This document shows, piece after piece, positions 43,927-44,290 of a stretch of DNA of 44,290 nucleotides (its first letter is position 1; every line of letters starts with the position of its first letter). Made by a program: the position numbers and the translations under genes. This DNA comes from Pseudacidovorax sp. (GTDB lineage: Bacteria; Pseudomonadota; Gammaproteobacteria; Burkholderiales; Burkholderiaceae_C). The DNA is taken from the NCBI RefSeq assembly GCF_017991995.1, contig NZ_JAGOPN010000032.1:1-44290 (forward strand). The letters run 5' to 3'. The notes beneath the pieces are model-generated. The model saw nothing but the letters and a program-made list of their open reading frames with translations. It was not told the origin of the DNA and searched no databases.

Positions 43927-43942
43927 ATGTAAACGTTTTCAT
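43927..43942. promoter_or_regulatory. LacI-family operator
   Basis: ATGTAAACGTTTTCAT is a palindrome with a central CG and 7 of 8 matching half-site bases, the classic LacI/PurR/GntR-type operator form. It lies 28 bp upstream of the LacI-family gene start, so autoregulation of the operon is likely. Confidence 0.8.
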
Positions 43943-44118
43943 TTGAAGGTGCGCATGTGACACCGTCATGACGCATTCGGGAACCGGGATTACCCGGGGC
44001 TGGTGGTGCGCCGGGCGTCAGAGAAAGGCACGGCGCTTTGCGCGGCGTGCCCGTCGGCGCGGATGCGCGTGCAGTCGGGCGTGCTTGCCGCCGGGCGTGC
44101 CGAACGCAGCCTTTGGGT

Positions 44119-44176
44119 CCGTTCGGGCTGAGCTTGTCGAAGCCCGGAGCCGCTAGGGCGGGCCTTCGACAGGCTT
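44119..44176. repeat. REP-like palindromic unit, copy B
   Basis: The left arm (44119-44145) carries the sequence matching 36233-36257 in reverse. The right arm (44160-44176) is the same core, cut off after TTCGACAGGCTT. Together they form an imperfect hairpin. Confidence 0.8.
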
Positions 44177-44180
44177 GTAT

Positions 44181-44204
44181 GGTTTGGTTTCCATCAACCA
44201 AACC
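44181..44204. repeat. Perfect 9-bp inverted repeat
   Basis: GGTTTGGTT (44181-44189) and AACCAAACC (44196-44204) with a 6-base loop. The dyad directly follows the REP-like unit and is AT-richer than its surroundings. It may be an operator or part of a larger repeat. Confidence 0.7.
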
Positions 44205-44290
44205 GTAAGAAAGGGCGAGGAGCCGGGATGTAGGGACATCGACAGGCATCGGCGGTAGCTTCAGACCCTACCGACCGACACCCTGAGTCA

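Larger units (their letters stand above)
43900..44290. other. Intergenic end region before the LacI gene
   Basis: The 391 bp contain the LacI-type operator (43927-43942), a REP-like palindrome (44119-44176) and a perfect 9-bp dyad (44181-44204). No gene is recognised here. A 117-residue minus-strand frame through 43896-44249 is crossed by these repeats and looks like chance. Confidence 0.6.

Overview
The window reads as a piece of a high-GC betaproteobacterial chromosome, most likely Comamonadaceae (Burkholderiales). The evidence is a fused AroA-cytidylate kinase, the gyrA-serC-pheA-tyrA-aroA/cmk-rpsA gene order, a tmRNA whose tag reads ANDERFALAA, an OmpA of the short betaproteobacterial type, and tripartite tricarboxylate (Tct/Bug) transport genes. 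I cannot fix the genus. No prophage, insertion sequence, CRISPR array, tRNA or rRNA was recognised.

Left part (1-9,513, all minus strand): one long co-directional series read from right to left. It runs gyrA, a DUF2059 secreted protein, serC, pheA, tyrA, a fused aroA-cmk, and the first 249 codons of rpsA, which runs off the left edge. It joins DNA topology, serine and aromatic amino-acid synthesis, CMP phosphorylation and translation. Spacing is tight from gyrA to tyrA. A 7-bp tandem array sits where the serC ribosome-binding site should be, and a run of nine G lies in the start of pheA.

Middle part (9,744-24,126): ompA with a strong terminator, then ubiG-gph overlapping by 4 bp, then ssrA (tmRNA). 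Next come a tiny secreted Lys-rich protein, icd, and a DUF892 stress protein. A minus-strand block follows: an HtrA-like protease without PDZ, MoxR ATPase, DUF58 and a VWA protein. Divergent from it is tatD, then a secreted LEA-like repeat protein, then three genes linked by ATGA overlaps (hypoxanthine-DNA glycosylase, SpeE-like protein, orphan GspE/PilB ATPase).

Right part (24,242-34,110): an uptake and catabolic region. tctB-tctA end at a terminator. They are followed by tctC (Bug receptor), a gamma-glutamyltransferase-family hydrolase, an EamA exporter, an SDR and a quinone oxidoreductase. A LysR regulator then faces a bile acid:Na+ symporter-family transporter. The regions upstream of tctC and of the BASS gene share a two-part sequence element with identical spacing, which suggests common control.

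Far right (34,238-44,290): a DUF924 protein and a nitroreductase, then about 890 bp of hairpin-rich DNA without a convincing gene. After that come a Na/Pi cotransporter-family protein and a minus-strand operon: LacI regulator, ABC binding protein, two permeases, ATPase and a GpdQ-like phosphodiesterase. I infer that this operon imports and cleaves a phosphodiester such as a glycerophosphodiester. A LacI-type operator lies in front of the regulator, and one end of the window carries a REP-like repeat whose second copy lies near 36.2 kb.

Most of the window is ordinary housekeeping sequence. The best leads are the shared regulatory element, the transporter-phosphodiesterase operon, the LEA-like repeat protein and the serC leader array.
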